Positions 23,944-38,647 of a DNA stretch of 64,000 nucleotides are shown here, one piece after another. Position 1 is the stretch's first letter. Every line of letters starts with the position of its first letter. Made by a program: the position numbers and the translations under genes. The DNA comes from Ifrita kowaldi (taxonomy: Eukaryota; Chordata; Aves; Passeriformes; Cinclosomatidae), in contig VZRS01015031.1 of the NCBI GenBank assembly GCA_013398055.1, positions 564,750 through 628,749 on the forward strand. The letters are read 5' to 3'. Under the pieces are notes generated by a model, which was not told the origin of the DNA, searched no databases, and saw only the letters and a list, made by a program, of their open reading frames with translations.

Positions 23944-26900
23944 TTTGCTGAGACAACTCAAATCCTCTTTCCTTAGAAAGTCTTCTCTACTCACTCTCTG
24001 TTTTCTCTGACAGAATTAAGCGTAAACAAAAATATTATTTAATTGTCATAGTTATGGGTATTTCCTGGGGAGAGTTAGAGGCCTCTCTATTGATAGGAAG
24101 GAAGCCAGTGTTCAATAGCACAGTCAGGTCAAGATGTCTTTTGGGAGTTTAGAAAGACATGTCAGAAATCCACAGTGAACACTGAGTAAGCATGTGCATG
24201 TGTGTAAGGTGTGAAAGAGAGGAAAGGAAGCACGTGGAGTGGACATTCAATTTTTCAGTTTAATACTGATGCCTCAGTGTCTGCCTGGCTGAACACTGCA
24301 TGTGGTACTCAGAATAAATACCGAAACAGGCAGTTCTGAAAACATAATTTTAAAAGAAATGTGGTATCAAAATAATTATTAAATATGGATTCAATATCAT
24401 ATACTGTCATACACCTATTTGCAGTGGGGACTTCATTCTGAAAACTGGATGCTTCAGTAACCAGCCAAACACAGAATATGGATCAGCTTAAAGCATATGA
24501 GCCCCTCCTCTGGGCTCTGAGCAAGACCAGGACTGTCCTTTGTTCTCCTTTGGGTGCTGTCTTCTCAAATGTGAGGTATATTTTGAAGGCATTTTCAAAT
24601 GCAGTAGAAACCCCACAAAATTTCCTTTCCCTATTAAAAAACCATGTTCATAAACTTTCCATTTGGAGTTACCTTAACAATAGAAAAAATTTAAAAAGAA
24701 AAGAAAACAAGTAAATAAATAGGTGTGAGGAATATTTTCAGACTAGGTGAAAAGTGTATTGAATTTATCAAAACAGAGGAAGTGATTCACAAGACAAAAG
24801 TCTGTAGTCTGTCACAGTAAAGAATCCACAAGAATGGGTACCTAAGAAATCACTAAAATACGTAGATAGGGAGAAAATCAAACACTTTCCCCCCTCTCCC
24901 TTTTTTCTTTATTTTTTTTCCCTGGATATTGTCATGTTTTTTGCTTGGACTGGCAGAGTAATGTAATTTCAGAGGAGTACCATAAGCATTTTGGAAATTG
25001 TTTATTTTATTGTTGATGTGCAGGTGTTAGATGTTGGTATTCACACTAGTTTCAAGTAGCTACACAAGTATGTAAATCGTGTGAACTAGTAAGTGAAACA
25101 AGGAAAAAAAAACCATTCTTCCCAGCTACTTACTATGTTTCTTCTCTTTGCACATTTAATGGTAGGCACTGACTGTCTTTTAGCACCCAATACTGCAAGC
25201 CTTTGCTCTGTACAGCAGGAGACGGACAACAGGAAATGTTTTCTTATTCTTTCCTCCTTTTTGTCCTGTTCAGTTGCTGTCAATGTCTCTTGCTGCTCCT
25301 TAGAAAGCTTGTTCTGAAAATGGGAGCATGGGTGATGGTTTTGAATTAGTTTTCAGTTAGTGGCAAATATTTTTTGCTTTGGGTCATGGGTTAGCCCTTA
25401 ATTTTCTGGGGTTTTTAAATGTATCTCAAATTTTAAGAAATGACCCTCTTAGGCATGGAGCAGTAGGAAATTAATGAAGAGAAATCTTAGCTGGTCCTGT
25501 GGAAGTAGTGTTATAGGTAAATATATGCTAATGACTTGCTTTTGTAACTTGTTACATCTTGCCCAAGGGTTTTCTTGGTGATGTTAATAGAGCTAATACA
25601 GTTTTTCGCAGGAACCCTGCACATATGATGCATTGCACTACATCAGTGGAATGCCAAGAAAAGCAGTGATGCCTCTGAAGAACCCTGGAGAACTGATTCA
25701 TTGAGTGGAAAACAGGTTTTAGCAGCTTTTCTCTCTGTGTGGATTAAAAGAATAATTTAAATAGCCCCTGCCAGGTCTGCAATCCTTTGTTAATGGCAGC
25801 TGAAGCCAAGACCCCTGGAGCTGTTGTACCACCGTGTTTTACTGGGTGCTTTCTCTCTGCTGGCCTTGCCATGTTTGACTTCAGGGTCTTTCACTGGAGG
25901 ATGTGTTCATGGGCATCTCATGTCACCCCAGACCCTCTACCTCTATTTCTGTGGCATATTGCAAAGCCCACCCAGTATAATCTGTCAGGCAACACTTGCA
26001 GAGACCTCTTCAGGGGCTCAACTCATCACAGCTGATGCCACTGAAATTTAGAAAAGTCTGAGACTGTGTGGAATAAAGGTTTCAGCCTGGAATCTTCCTT
26101 CTCAACAACAGCTTCTCACAAAAAAAAAGATTGAGTTTTCAGGGCAGGATTTATTTTTTGGCTGTGAACACTTCCTAGGTCTAAGCACTGATCTCCCAGC
26201 CATGAGCAAGCTGCTGGTCAGCAAAAGTGAGCTAGTCAGCCCCATCCTCACAGTCAGGGGGGCTGCTCAAGCAGCCAGACACAGGTGTCTGCTTTAGGGA
26301 GAGCAGAACAGCTCTCCAGACTCCTCTGTCCCTATGAGTCTCCACCTGCTATAATGGGAGATGGATGACATGAAGACACCCACATTTAGAAAGTATATTT
26401 ATGTGTCTACAGTCTGGACCTGAATATCAAACACTTGTGGCTTAGGGATTAGGCTGCCTAAACATAGATGCCTTGTGGTGTCTGAGACCTCCAAGGTGGA
26501 CTGAGGGGTAAGACACAAAGCTTTTGAGGGAGCTGTAGGCCAGGAGATGGAATCCAGGCAGGACTCTACAGGGAACATCAAGTGCCTCTAAATATCTGTG
26601 CATGGGCAACAGACCTGAGCCTTTAGTGATAATTCACATTTACAGATACCTTCTAATCCTGCTTCTTCTGTTTAATCTTGTCTTGGATTTTTTTTTTTTT
26701 AATGCTCAATTTTTCATGTGAAGTGGCTATGTATTCATCAGTAAAGCCAAGAATTTAGTGTGACCAACTAAAAAGAGGAAGCTAGAACTTTATTTTACCT
26801 GATGCACATTTATTAGAGGCTCAGTGAATGGCTGACTCATGCCCCTCAAAATAGAAGTCTCGTTCCTTGACCTTTACTGCCTTTCCCTCACAGATAAATT

Positions 26901-29900
26901 AAGAGATAAAAAGACAGCAGAGGAATGATATGGCTCCAAAGAGAGGTTGCTCTGTAATTTATACTGAGCCATAACTATTTACTAAGTTTGTTGTTTTAAA
27001 ATACTTTTCTGATACGTCTGCATCAATACCCGTCAAATAACAGGATAACCCTTGCTTAAGTGGTTTAAGAAACCTCTCAGAACATCTGACATAAGTGAAC
27101 ACATCGTACAAATAAACAGATGTAGAGTTTCCCCCTTCAACAGCCTTTCATCTGGGACCCTGCAGCTGGGGATGAAGGAAATGTTGAATGGTAATGTGGC
27201 AACTACTCGTATGCTTCCTGATCTGCCAAATGGCCAGTTGCATCCTATATGATTTTCCACGTGGTGGGACGAGCAGAGCAAACACTGATAATCTGTGGTC
27301 ATTTCAGACATGCCAGAAGTGCGATAAAAAGGTGTGTAAGAGTGGTGTGGAAGGGGTGATGAGCTGTTAAGGCATGGCAATACCTGTAAACATCTTGCTT
27401 TGCCCTGAGAAGTTGGAGTTTTTCTTTCCATGCTTTTAAAAGTGCCTTATGTAAAGGTACCTCCATGGCCAGCAGCTGTAAAAACAAGCAGAACACAAAA
27501 TTTAACAGTCTGCTATTGGGATTAATGCATCTTCTGTTTGTGTGGTGGACAGAGTGCCAGACTTTGTGAAAGACTGAGATATGATTAGAAACATGACAGA
27601 CTCATCAATGAGAGCCCAAAAAGGTGGGCTAAATTTCCTGCTTTATGGCCCTTATCAAAAACATATTTAGTTTTTTCCTTCTTACAATGATTTTTTTAAT
27701 TCTCTGGTGTTCTTGTTCTCTCACAGTTTAATATTCTGTTCACATAGAAAGGAGTAGGCACAGCCTGAAATTTCCTTTCTATAGCTGCTTTACAGAAAGC
27801 ATTAGGGCTGAAAGAAGGACAGGATTTCAACATTCACAATAGACTTTAGAATGGAAACATGAAAAGCTCACATCCATAATAGGAGACTCTACAGGCAATT
27901 TCTGAGACAAGATAACTCTGATTTTCCAAAGGCTGTATTTTCTGTGTTGGCGCTCTCACCATGGGGTCCAGAGCTTCACAGCACTTGTCTGCAGGCCATG
28001 AGAGGGCAGAAGCTCAATGCTATAAATACATGGTGCCTCACTGCTGAGGGTATCTCTTTGAATAAAAATGCAGTCATTGTTTGAATAAGACTGAAACCGA
28101 GTACCCCAGTAATGCCTTGATCCTTTATTTTAATGCCACACAGGCAGATTGCACCAGGACCAGGACTGGAGGTGTTGGCTTGGTCCATTGACATTGCATA
28201 GTTTACATACAGGTTTACTCTTATGAGTGACTATACAAAACAGATAAGTAAGATAAATATCCGTATGAATGGTTTTTTGCTCAAAATGGAATCTCTTTTG
28301 CAACGTCTGTGATGACAGTTCTAAAGTTAAAGACTGGTTACCAGGAAACAGAGGCTACTTGTTTTCAAGCTTGTAAAAGACCTCAACACAACAGGGGCCA
28401 GCTAATTAAGGTGAAGAAGGTAAAACCTTGTATGTGTAACAATCAGAGAGGCCAGACAATGAGCAGGTCTAAAACCAGCTTGTTCTGTGACGCATGCCTG
28501 TGACAGATTCTGTTTGGAGAAGCAATTATGTAAATATAGATTTGCAAACAATTCCACAAAGTGACAAAAACAGTGTTAATTACCAAAAATGTTAGTGATC
28601 TGTCTAGCCAACCACAGAGTGATGAAATCATGGCCATGTTAAAAATGAAAGCCTGATGAACCCCCTTGGGTTGTTTGTTTGGTTTTTTAGGAGCATATCT
28701 TTCTTCATATCTTTGACTTTTAGCTCTCAAAAGCATCTGAGTTTATGTATTTTTTTAAACCAGGCCCAGGAAAATGACACACATGCACACAGGGAAAATA
28801 ATGTCTATTCCTGTTGGCAGATGGAAATGGCATGAGTAGTGCCACCACAAATCGTCATAGACCTAAAAATCAGTTAATTTGTGTTCAGATTCTCAGTAAA
28901 AATTAGATTTTTACTTTGCTTTTGATAGAAAAAAATCCAGTCTCTTTTCTTTCAACAAATGAAAAAGCAATATTGATAGTAACTTTTTCATGTTTTTGAG
29001 TTGCATAGAGTTTCTCACATCACACTGTAATCACAATACAATGAAGCTCTTCTTTAATATTCATTTGATTCTTTATCTGTCTGCCTGTAAGCTCAGCAGT
29101 TCAGCATTAAAATTTAAAAGGCTCATTTCTCAAGAATGCAATCAGTGTCTGTTGTACTCATTGGTTACTTGGGCATTATAAACATAATTGATAAATAGTA
29201 AGAGACGGAGGAGATCCTACTGATACTAAATACTGGTATCCGGTTACTCTACTTTCCCCAGATTATGGCCATAGATGTCAGACAGGATTGACTAAAGACA
29301 TTCTTTGGAAGGATTGCAGAAGTTCACATCAAGTTTAGAAAAGGTTCTGGATGCAGTTAACCATAAATAATGGTTATTTTGTAATATTCAGAAACATCTT
29401 ATTTCCATGGATAAATTACTACCTTCTCTTTCTCTGGTGAAAATTTAAATAGTAGCTTCAAACAAAAGCTGCTTCTATTCCTGCCACAAGCTTATACAAC
29501 ACAGTGTTGATACAATTTAAAGGAGCTGACATACTGCTTAAAATATGGATGCTGCATATGACTTAAATAATACGAATTATATGCTGAAGTCATTACTGAG
29601 TTGTTACCCAGGGAAAACATAGTGTTGCTTCAATAAATATTTCAGGATTCAACACTATAATTCTTAGGAGACATTTTACAGAAATAGGATGGATAGTAAC
29701 TTAAAAAATGCTGTGGAATTAGTATTTCGGTGTTTAACTATTTAGCCAGCACTTCACTAAAATAGGATTGTTTCTCCATATATTTGTTAACCACAAAGTA
29801 AATTTACAAAGGACAGATCATATCTCCTCCCTCCCCCATTAAATAAATGTATAATAATAATAATTCATTCCCATTATCATAAAACTCTGGGCAAATCAGT

Positions 29901-32302
29901 CTTGCTGCCTATGTCATAGCATGAGAGTGAAGTTTTGATGAGAACATGTCTGTGAACAAAAGCCCCCTTCTAATCCAGTCTGACCTTTAATCTAAGACAT
30001 GAAATAAAGTTCTATCTTTTAATCAGAAATGATTTTCTGTAACAAACATTTGAAAGACCTCACAGAACATTTAACACAACTTTTATTTCTGTCATACTCA
30101 GAAGAGGTTCCATTTCTACAGAAGTGGAAATTCGGGTGCACAGAGACAGTGTGTGTTTGATGATAGTCCAAACCTCTGAGCTCCTGCTTTTCAGTCTCTT
30201 TGCTGAGGGGCTCAAGTTTGAATCACAAGATATGCTGAAGATTTCCAAATACGTCACAGCCAGTGAAGTGCAAAGCCCAGGAAAAATAGGTTTGGCCTTT
30301 CCAAGGCTTGTGGTCTATAACTAATAAACTGACTACTCAAGGGTATAACTGGCAGGCAATAGCAGTCAGTGCATAGCAGTAAATGTCATGCTACAGAGTG
30401 GGGTTACTCCTCAAAAGATTCTAGGATGCACGTCTGAAATGCACATTAACCCCTGCCTTAACTCCTACCTGCAGCATCTATATGACTGCCAAAGACATAA
30501 CTTTTAGTTGAAAATGTGTTAATATTTGTAGAGGATCAGACTCTTACCTCGTGTCTATATATGCATTTCCCATAGTGACCAGGTAAATGGGATTTGCAAT
30601 CTCCAGTTATAAAGATAACTGTTACAAAACATCTCCATACTTTGAGACTAGTAATGGAAGGAGGCAGCTTTTAAACTTCATTGTTTAATGTATTAAAGAG
30701 TGGTGGCTCTGATCCAAAACTAAGTAATTCAGCAGAAAAGCTCCCGCTGATTTCAACGAGCTTTGAACCAGGGAATGGTCTTTAAAATGTTCCATGCCTC
30801 CTGCTCAGATATGAGAAGCAAAAAATGAAGGGAGAGACCTTTTATTCCTTTAGTGTTTGGGATGACTCAGACTGCTAGGAAATTGTATTTATACCACAAA
30901 GACAACATTTATTGCAACTCCTTAGTCATCGGAGAGTGGCAAAACTCAGTTGTGAAGTCTGGTACAGGGTCACAGTATGCAGCTTTTGGATTATTAATTT
31001 ACTTATTTAACATATGGATTTTTAAGATTAATTTTATTAATTTTAAGATTATCTTAGGAGTCAAAGTTTAAGGTGCTTCTAAGATTTATTTAATCCAGAG
31101 TGTTGTGGACTAGTGAGTTATTTCAGTAACGGCCATTGACTCCAAAAGCTGGTGAAGTGAATCACACAAATGAATCTGATATAACACTGTTGCCAAACAC
31201 CACCACATGAAATACTTACCAAGCATCAGGGATAAGAAACTTCCTCTGAAAGTTGCCTAACAGAGAAACGATCCCCCTGTTTAATCTCGATATTAATTCT
31301 GTTTGGGTCCTGTTGCTCAAAAAGAAAAGCTGCTACATTTTAACAGTCTTCGGCACTTGTGCAGCTGCCCATCACTTTGGTGCCATATTCACATCTCCCC
31401 AGATGGATGCACTACAAATCTTTGCACATCTGAAACCTTTAATTTAGTGGAGTGAGCTCAGCCTTTGGGCTGTGTGCAGACTCAGGGATTTCTTTAAAAA
31501 AAACCCTCCTGATTTTAATATCTTTTAGATATTCACAAAGAGCATTTTGGCTGTGTCATGCTGTGCTAAAAGGCTGTAAGATTTCTTGGTTGGTTTGACA
31601 TTCTGCTGCCCCTAGGTAGCAAAATGCTGCGGTCTCCGAGGACAACCCTCAAAACTCCCAAGAGCTGGGTACCAATTCCCAGCGGGGCTTCCTTTATGTG
31701 AACTCAGCCAACCAACAACTCCATGACTCCAGCAGATGTTTTTGGCCTTCAGACCAGTGGGTGAATTTATCCATCTTCCCTCATTCCCTCAGTATTCTAT
31801 CTGGCTGAAGCCAACATGGTTAAACCTGGATCCACGCCGAGGACAATCAGGAATGAAGGGCTGGCCCGGTGAGGTTTTCCAGCACGTATCAGGCAGATTG
31901 TATTCGGGGGCAAAGGGTCCATGCAGTGTAAGTGCCATAGAGCCTGTACCAGTGTTCTTTGCTCCCCATTGGGCTCTCTTTGATTGCAGGTTTTAAATAT
32001 ATCATGTATTTCCAGATGCATTATTTATCTTTCCTTGTGTTGTTGTGCAATTTGTGGCAGAGTGAGGGGTCTACTGGAAAGCAGCCCTTGGTTTAGTGGG
32101 CAGCCCTGTAGCAAAATATTAGTAATACAGAAATCTGCTGCTCTAAGTGAAATTTGATTTAAACATAGATGACAGAAAGTATTCAAATAATTTATTATTT
32201 TTTTAAAATGTTGGCTACATTCATAAGTGGTTAACTAGAAGTATAGTATAGAAGTATTTCTATCTTTTTCTTGTTTCTTGTTCTATCTTACTTCTTCTTT
32301 CT
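23944..32302. other. Intergenic, unique AT-rich sequence
   Basis: No repeats of a family I know and no exons. The longest open frame (27033-27431, - strand) has no domain signature. Confidence 0.6.
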
Positions 32303-32433
32303 TCCCTTTCCCTTTCCCTTTCCCTTTCCCTTTCCCTTTCCCTTTCCCTTTCCCTTTCCCTTTCCTTTTTTTATNTCTTCCCTTTCCCTTTCCCTTTCCC
32401 TTTCCCTTTCCCTTTCCCTTTCCCTTTCCCTTT
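32303..32433. repeat. (CCCTTT)n hexamer microsatellite with an internal N
   Basis: Two pure runs of CCCTTT are separated by 'cctttttttatNtcttccc' near 32365-32384, with an N at 32375. The - strand is (GGGAAA)n, i.e. many G3 tracts with three-base loops. The N and the imperfect centre suggest the true array is longer or was poorly assembled. Confidence 0.95.
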
Positions 32434-33556
32434 ATTATGCTTCATGATAGGAATGAGGACACAAGCTGTGGCTTGATCTGGCGATGCCAAGCACTACCAG
32501 ATGGGGAGAAGTGGGTGGTGGCTCTTCATCCCTGTGGCAGTGGCTCAAATAAATAACTTTTTTCCAGCCAGTCTGGGTAGGAGGCTGTGTCTGCTTCTGA
32601 GTCTAGACTCAGATACCGAGAGCTGTGTACACACCAGCTGAAGTTTAGGCAGTTCTCCTGCCTTAAAACTGTACCTTCACCCCTTCCAGAAACTGAAGCG
32701 AAGCACAATCAACAGGTCGTGTAATTTAGTGCCAGCTCATGACACTGGTGTTTCACAGTCAGTCATCCCAGAGTTTATGGTTTCCAGCATAGTTAACTCT
32801 ATTTGCATTCTGGTTGGATTTGCTCTGTTGAAAAATGGATTCTTGCTTCATGTCACACTGCCTTGCAATCAGAGGCATTTAACCAGGACTATCCTGACTT
32901 TAAAGAAGTGCATCCTCCATGTTGTATTCTAAATTAGAGCTTTTCCTTTCCCAGACCAAATAGTGTTAGGGTAAATGCTTATTTATACATTTGTGTATAA
33001 GTTCCAGGAGTTTAGAAGCAAATGTGTACTTAAGGCCAGATAATTTGTGGTGGAACATGGTAACTAGCCTTGTACTTAATATTTGTGTGGCTGTTTCCAA
33101 GAATGATTTCATTATTGGTGCAATTTAAGTTTTAGGATACCCTAAAGCGCTTTGTTTAGGAATCGGAACAATCTGTGAAGTTACAGGAGTGATAAGTGAT
33201 CATTGCATGATCATGACAATCTTTTTTTTACTTGGCTGACCATTAATTTGCCTTAACTACCAACTTTGTGATCCTCCTGCTCTGAATGTTATGTATTGTA
33301 TACTGAAATTTACCCTACTCATCTGTGCGACCACAGAAGGAATCCCCAGGGCCATCTTTAATTTCACAGTCAAATACACTACTTGACTAGCAGCCTTGAA
33401 ACCAGTGTGTATCCTACAGTTTGGATCTCCTCTGGGAACAGTACTGAACCATTAATTTAGCTATTTTGCTTTGTACATGAATCCCAGCCGGAAGATTTTG
33501 GAGAGGTGGTGCTGGAGGAAGGACAGGGATTGGGAAAAAAATATACATGCAAGTTA

Positions 33557-33577
33557 AAAAAAAAAAAAAAAAAAAGG
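33557..33577. repeat. Poly(A) tract
   Basis: About 20 consecutive As follow 'gcaagtt'. No retroposed sequence is recognisable upstream of it, so it is called simple sequence only. Confidence 0.9.
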
Positions 33578-36500
33578 AGATAGAGCAAGACCCTTAATGT
33601 TTTTTTGAACGAGGTGTAATCAGTTGCCATAATACTGTACTGTTTGTTTGACTTCTTTTCAGTGTGGTTACTGTTACTTCACCCCTGAAACGTTTCCAAG
33701 AGAAACAAGGGATTGTCCACAAGATAATCACCACTGTGTCTGACTCCTCTGCGTGTAATATGGTGTGTCACTAAGAGAGAGGTATTATCTACATGCAGCC
33801 TGTGAACAAAAATCAAGAATACTCACTGGGGATAAAACTTTAGGTACATGCTGTTTTGCAAACGGATGGTTTCTCAAAAAAAAGTTCCTTGCTGCTAGGT
33901 AAAAGTAGCACCCTGTCTTTTCCAATATCAGTATTTCAGTGTCTGCTCTGTTGAATGTGATGACACCTTCAACACCTTCAGTCTCTTCAGGGGTACTTTA
34001 GGTAGTTTAAGGCCAGTTAATGATTTCTGAACTGGTTGCCTGCACATCAGGCACCAAGTCCCCTGGTGGGGCTGAGCTGGTGTTAGCTCAGTCCAAGAGA
34101 TGTGCCCATGCTCCTGTGCTCTCAGAGGCAGCCAGATCCAGCCATGGTGCCTGCTGTGAGCTGGACTGTCCCCGGGGCTCATTTAATTGTTGCCTTGCCT
34201 GCAATAACTGGCATGGGTGAATCTCCCATCCTATGAAACAAAAGGCAGAGTTCACCAAGGCAGTGTTCCCATTCTGACATATAACCTTCTTCTCCTCAGG
34301 TGTAAATCCACACTATGGGATGTTATGAAAAGGGATGTTATGAAACTGTCATCTTTGAGATGGGGACAGTCTCCTGGCTTGGGGTGTCACCTGGCAGGGG
34401 CTTCAATCTGTAAGAAATACTGAGGATCTCACACAAGCTACAAGAGTCACCAGAGCCAGCTTTCAGGTGGGCATGTTCACTCAGCACAGCACCCAGAGTA
34501 AACTTACATGAGTAAACATCTTTCTTTTCATGTTCAGTTAACATCAGATCCCATTTACATGGGATCTATTCTGCCCAGCTTAGCAGGGGATCTAAATTTG
34601 ACTTGCTTGATGAAATATTCTTTCCTAACAGGGTTTTAAAATTCTCTCTAGAGTCACCAAGAAGAGGAAAGTACCTCTGGAGACATTCAGAAGATTGAGA
34701 TGTCACCCAAAGTAGTTTCAAAAAGGCAGGCTGGGTTGTAGCATGTATCAATACACCAGCACTGGTGTATTAGGGGAATTTTTTTTTAACCATTTAAAAG
34801 AGTTCTCATTTAAAAGTTAATTAAGGTTCTCATTAACTAAATAAAATGGATTCATGCTAGTCAGTTCATGCTCAAAAGTCCTTCCCTTGACATCAACAGT
34901 TCACTTTACTGTCAAATAAGTATCCTTCCAGAATGAGATCTATTAGAAATTTTGTGGGTTTTGTTATAATTTTGCCAAGAATTATTTATGTTTCAGCATC
35001 ATGGAGGAGGTTGTTTTTACAGTCATAGTAGAAATTGCTGTAATGAGAGATGAGCATTTGACGGGTCTGCTAGTAAAATCTACAGCTATTCAATTTTAGA
35101 GTGATTATTTTTCAAAGACTGTTATGCTGGTATTAGAAAAAACCTGTGTATTTTTGATATTGTTAATACTTATTGGATGGAGAGTATCTGAAGCCCAGCA
35201 TGTAACAAGATGGCATTTATACCCAGTGCCAGGTCTTTATACCTTTACTAGCTTGAGTAGGTTTTTGCTTCACAGCTGATCTCATCAAAACAAATTCCTG
35301 CTTGCTGTGCATCAGCTAGCAAGGTCTGAAGAGTGATGGCTGTTGGCCACTAATGTAAAACTGGACAAGAGTTAGTAGTAATCAATTAATAGGTAATCAA
35401 CCAGCTTTAATAAATCCATATAAACTATGAAATCCAGTCTTCCAGTGTCTGAACACCTTGCAAAAAGTTTTCTGCGCCTCTTGATTTTATTAGATTTTCT
35501 ATGGACCAGTGAAGAGGGTAATATGTTTGATGCATTTTATGCACGTCAGCACTTTTGGCTAGAATTGAATAATTAAATACCCTCACAGAGAAAATTTGCT
35601 TCTGTGCTATGAAAATGTCCTCACAAGTTGTTAATTCTGTGCAAAAATTGAGTGATGATAATTAGCAGAAGTGAGTAAAAAATAGCAAAAAGCAATTATG
35701 CAAATTAGCAAAAAAGCTTGTAAAAACGTTGCGTAGGTGCAGCAGCTTGGAAAGAAAGCCTTGACTTTGTTATTTCTTTTCTGTCCCATGACTTAAAATA
35801 CAAGCCATTGCTCCTACGTTGATGGGAAAAGTCAAAACATATGCTTTTCAGCTAACAAAAAACAACATACAAGGCACAATGTTATTGCAAGTGTAAAACT
35901 AAATGGAACTTTTCCATAAGCCATATTCAGAGCAGTGTTGATGGCCACAAGGCCAGCTTCAGCTTGCTTCTGGGGGTGTTAGAGCCCACATGGGCCAGCA
36001 TCCAAACACAGTAGAAATACAATACAGCAATGTTTTCGCCTCCCGATGCTTTTCATGAAACCACCAGAAGTCCTGCATCAGGATCACAATGTGTTAGTCT
36101 AGCTCAGAAGTTCAGGCTCGGGAAAACAGCTGGTAAAACTGCTTCATGCATCATGCTTTACAAAACTTGACTGCTTTGCATTTGAAGAGGCATAATTACC
36201 CGTGTTAAATATCACTGGTTAGAAGCTGCACTGAAAAAGAAGTGACATTTTGATGGGTTGTTAGGGCAGGGAGAAGATGAATAATTTTCAGCATTTTGAC
36301 ACAAAATAACTGTGTAATTCAGTACCTCAAATTGCATTCTTCAGAGCAACTCTGTGAAAATGGTGTTTCTCACCCAACGTACTTATCCTCGATGTGAATT
36401 TAGTCATTGCTGCCTTTATTAATCAAAATAAATGTCTGACAGCTCTACATATAGAAACTCTGCTGAGCCAGAACTGAACAGGGAGGGAGAGCTGAAGGCT

Positions 36501-37496
36501 TTTGGATTCATTGTCTGTCAGCAACACTGTTAAATAAGCAGTGACTGACAGTGTCTCAGCCCTTCACCTACAGGCAGAATACTCACATCCTCAGGTGAAA
36601 TCCTGTGGAATAGGACGTAACGCAACGGCAAGGAGCATTTCCCCTGTAACATTGCCACTAGCAGCATTAATCAGCAAGCCAGGAAAAACATGGCTTGGCT
36701 TCTGACTCCTCAGATGTGTTGACAGAACTGACAGTTAAGAGTTCTCTCTTTTTTTAACTTGTGAAACGCGTGTGTTTTACCTGGAATTACTGAGTCACGA
36801 CAAATACGGAAAAACCGCTCCCATGCCATTTCCCAGAGATGAGCAGTCATTTAATAACATCATGTTTATACAATACTTGTTTCCACTGTCCATGTTAGAG
36901 CCTCAAAGTACTTTGCAAACATTAATAAAACTATTCATAATCCTTTCTAGCTAAGCAATTTATTTCCGCTTTATTGACCAGAGCCATGAAGACACTGTTA
37001 ATGGCTTTTATCTGTTACATGAAGGACTTCTGAGCTGTGGCTTTCCATGTTCTTTGGAGAAAACAAAACAAACAAAACTCAAACCATGTTACTATTAAGC
37101 CTGTTTTACAGATGAAGAAATAAGGCTTTCAAAAGAACCAGGACTGGCTGATGGATGTATAACCAGTGATACCGATATGCCACGTACGTGCAGTATGTTC
37201 ATCGTGCAAATTGTTTTCACCGGTCATGGGGGATTTCTGGGGCAGTGGGAAGAACTGGAGGGCCAGTGGAGGAGAAGCAGCCCTCCTGTGGTCATGTCAG
37301 TGTGGTGTTTTCAGGCTGCTTCCAAGGACTCGTTCAGTGAGCACATCCCAAAGCAGACAGTCCCATGTATGTGCACATGGTGGGCTGTTGCCCACATTCT
37401 CATTGCAGCGAAAGCCCACGTGCATTGCACATTTGTGCTGTAGGGCCTCTGGTACTGATACAGCCCTGTGCCAACTTCTTCAGGACTGATTTGCTT

Positions 37497-37567
37497 GCAA
37501 AATATACATACATACATATTTTTATATATATATATATGTATGCACACACATGCACATCTATATACTT
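37497..37567. repeat. Alternating purine-pyrimidine (CATA/TA/CA) low-complexity tract
   Basis: 'atacatacatacatat', then '(TA)n', then 'tgtatgcacacacatgcac'. It is flanked by unique sequence. Confidence 0.85.
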
Positions 37568-38380
37568 TAAAAAAATAATATATGCATGTATCTCAACTGT
37601 GCAGCCACATCTATCCTCTCTTTCTCCAAAGGCTTTAGGGGTAGGATTGCTTGGTGGACATGGGAGGCTCCCTCCAACTTTCCATCTTTTGGCTCTAGTT
37701 TGAGGGTCTTCTCTTTGGAGATGGCCCATAGAGCTGGTTTGGGATCTGTAGCATTCACCACAAGCCCGAAAAACCACAAGCACAGCCCAAAACACCGCAG
37801 AAGACAGGTGTGAGGGCACTGTTCTTGGACTGAAGGATTGTAAGCAGGGGACTTTGGTCACTGAATATTTTACCTCAGGCATTGAGTCAGAGGAAAAGTC
37901 CCTCACCATCAAGTGACACACACTTTATTCCTGGCAGGAGGCAAGAACTGTTGTTGTCTTGGACAACATCATTGTTATTCCAGGCTGTTGGCAATGACCA
38001 GGTTTTTGAGCCAATGGTTTGGTGCCTTGTTGTGGTCTAGACATCACCTGAAGCACCAGTCAGAGATGGCTTTGCCTCCCCATTTTGAATTGCTCCCAGC
38101 AACCTCTGTGGAATGTAACTGAATTATCCTTTTATTATTTTATAAGAATTATTATATACAGAAGTGGGGTGTCACCAATACTCATTCTTGCCATACTTTT
38201 GCCTTCATTGCTGTAGATACACTGGCATTGTCAATGCCTCTTGGAGAAAAGAAACTCTAATGAGTGTCTATGGTTCATTTTCTTGGCCCTCTGTAACGTA
38301 TTTTGACTTCTCTAGCAGCACTGTGTAGGTATGCCTTGATCCTCTTACACTGACAATTGTCCCTAAAGTGTTCCTCTAAA

Positions 38381-38647
38381 CTCATAGAACCACAGAATGG
38401 TTTGGGTTGGAGGGGACCTTAAAGATCACCTGGTTCCAGCCCCGCTGCCATGGGCAGGAACACCTTCCACTACACCAGGTTGCTCAGGGTCCCATCCAAT
38501 CTGGCTTGGAGCACTTCCAGCTATGGGGCACCCACAGCTTCTCTGGGCAACCTCTGACAGTGCCTCACCACCCTCTGGGTAAAAATTTTTTTCCTAATAG
38601 CTAATCTAAATCACTTCTTCCTTCTTTTAAAATGGTTTTCCCTTGTA
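38381..38647 (-). mobile_element. CR1 LINE 3' end fragment
   Basis: On the + strand this reads 'catagaaccacagaatggtt', 'gttggaggggacc', 'ggttccagcccc', 'catgggcaggaacacc', 'aggttgctcaggg', 'tctctgggcaacctc' and 'ttttcccttg'. This is the reverse complement of a CR1 3' UTR, including its octamer tail at 38381. The fragment is about 265 bases, strongly 5'-truncated and non-coding. Confidence 0.85.

Larger units (their letters stand above)
32434..38380. other. Intergenic, unique AT-rich sequence
   Basis: It contains the poly(A) tract at 33557 and the alternating tract at 37497. 36180-36480 is visually similar in texture to conserved non-coding elements (long AT-rich words, ATTAATCAAAATAAAT at about 36418), but nothing more can be shown. 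A 173-codon - strand frame at 37400-37921 is translated partly from the simple-repeat tract and is not a gene. Confidence 0.55.

Noticed and set aside
32303..32433. Interstitial telomere repeat
   Set aside because: The unit is CCCTTT, not the vertebrate CCCTAA, so it is an ordinary hexamer microsatellite.
37400..37921. 173-codon - strand open frame
   Set aside because: Part of it is a translation of the CATA/TA simple repeat (IYIYIYIK-type). No domain is recognisable.
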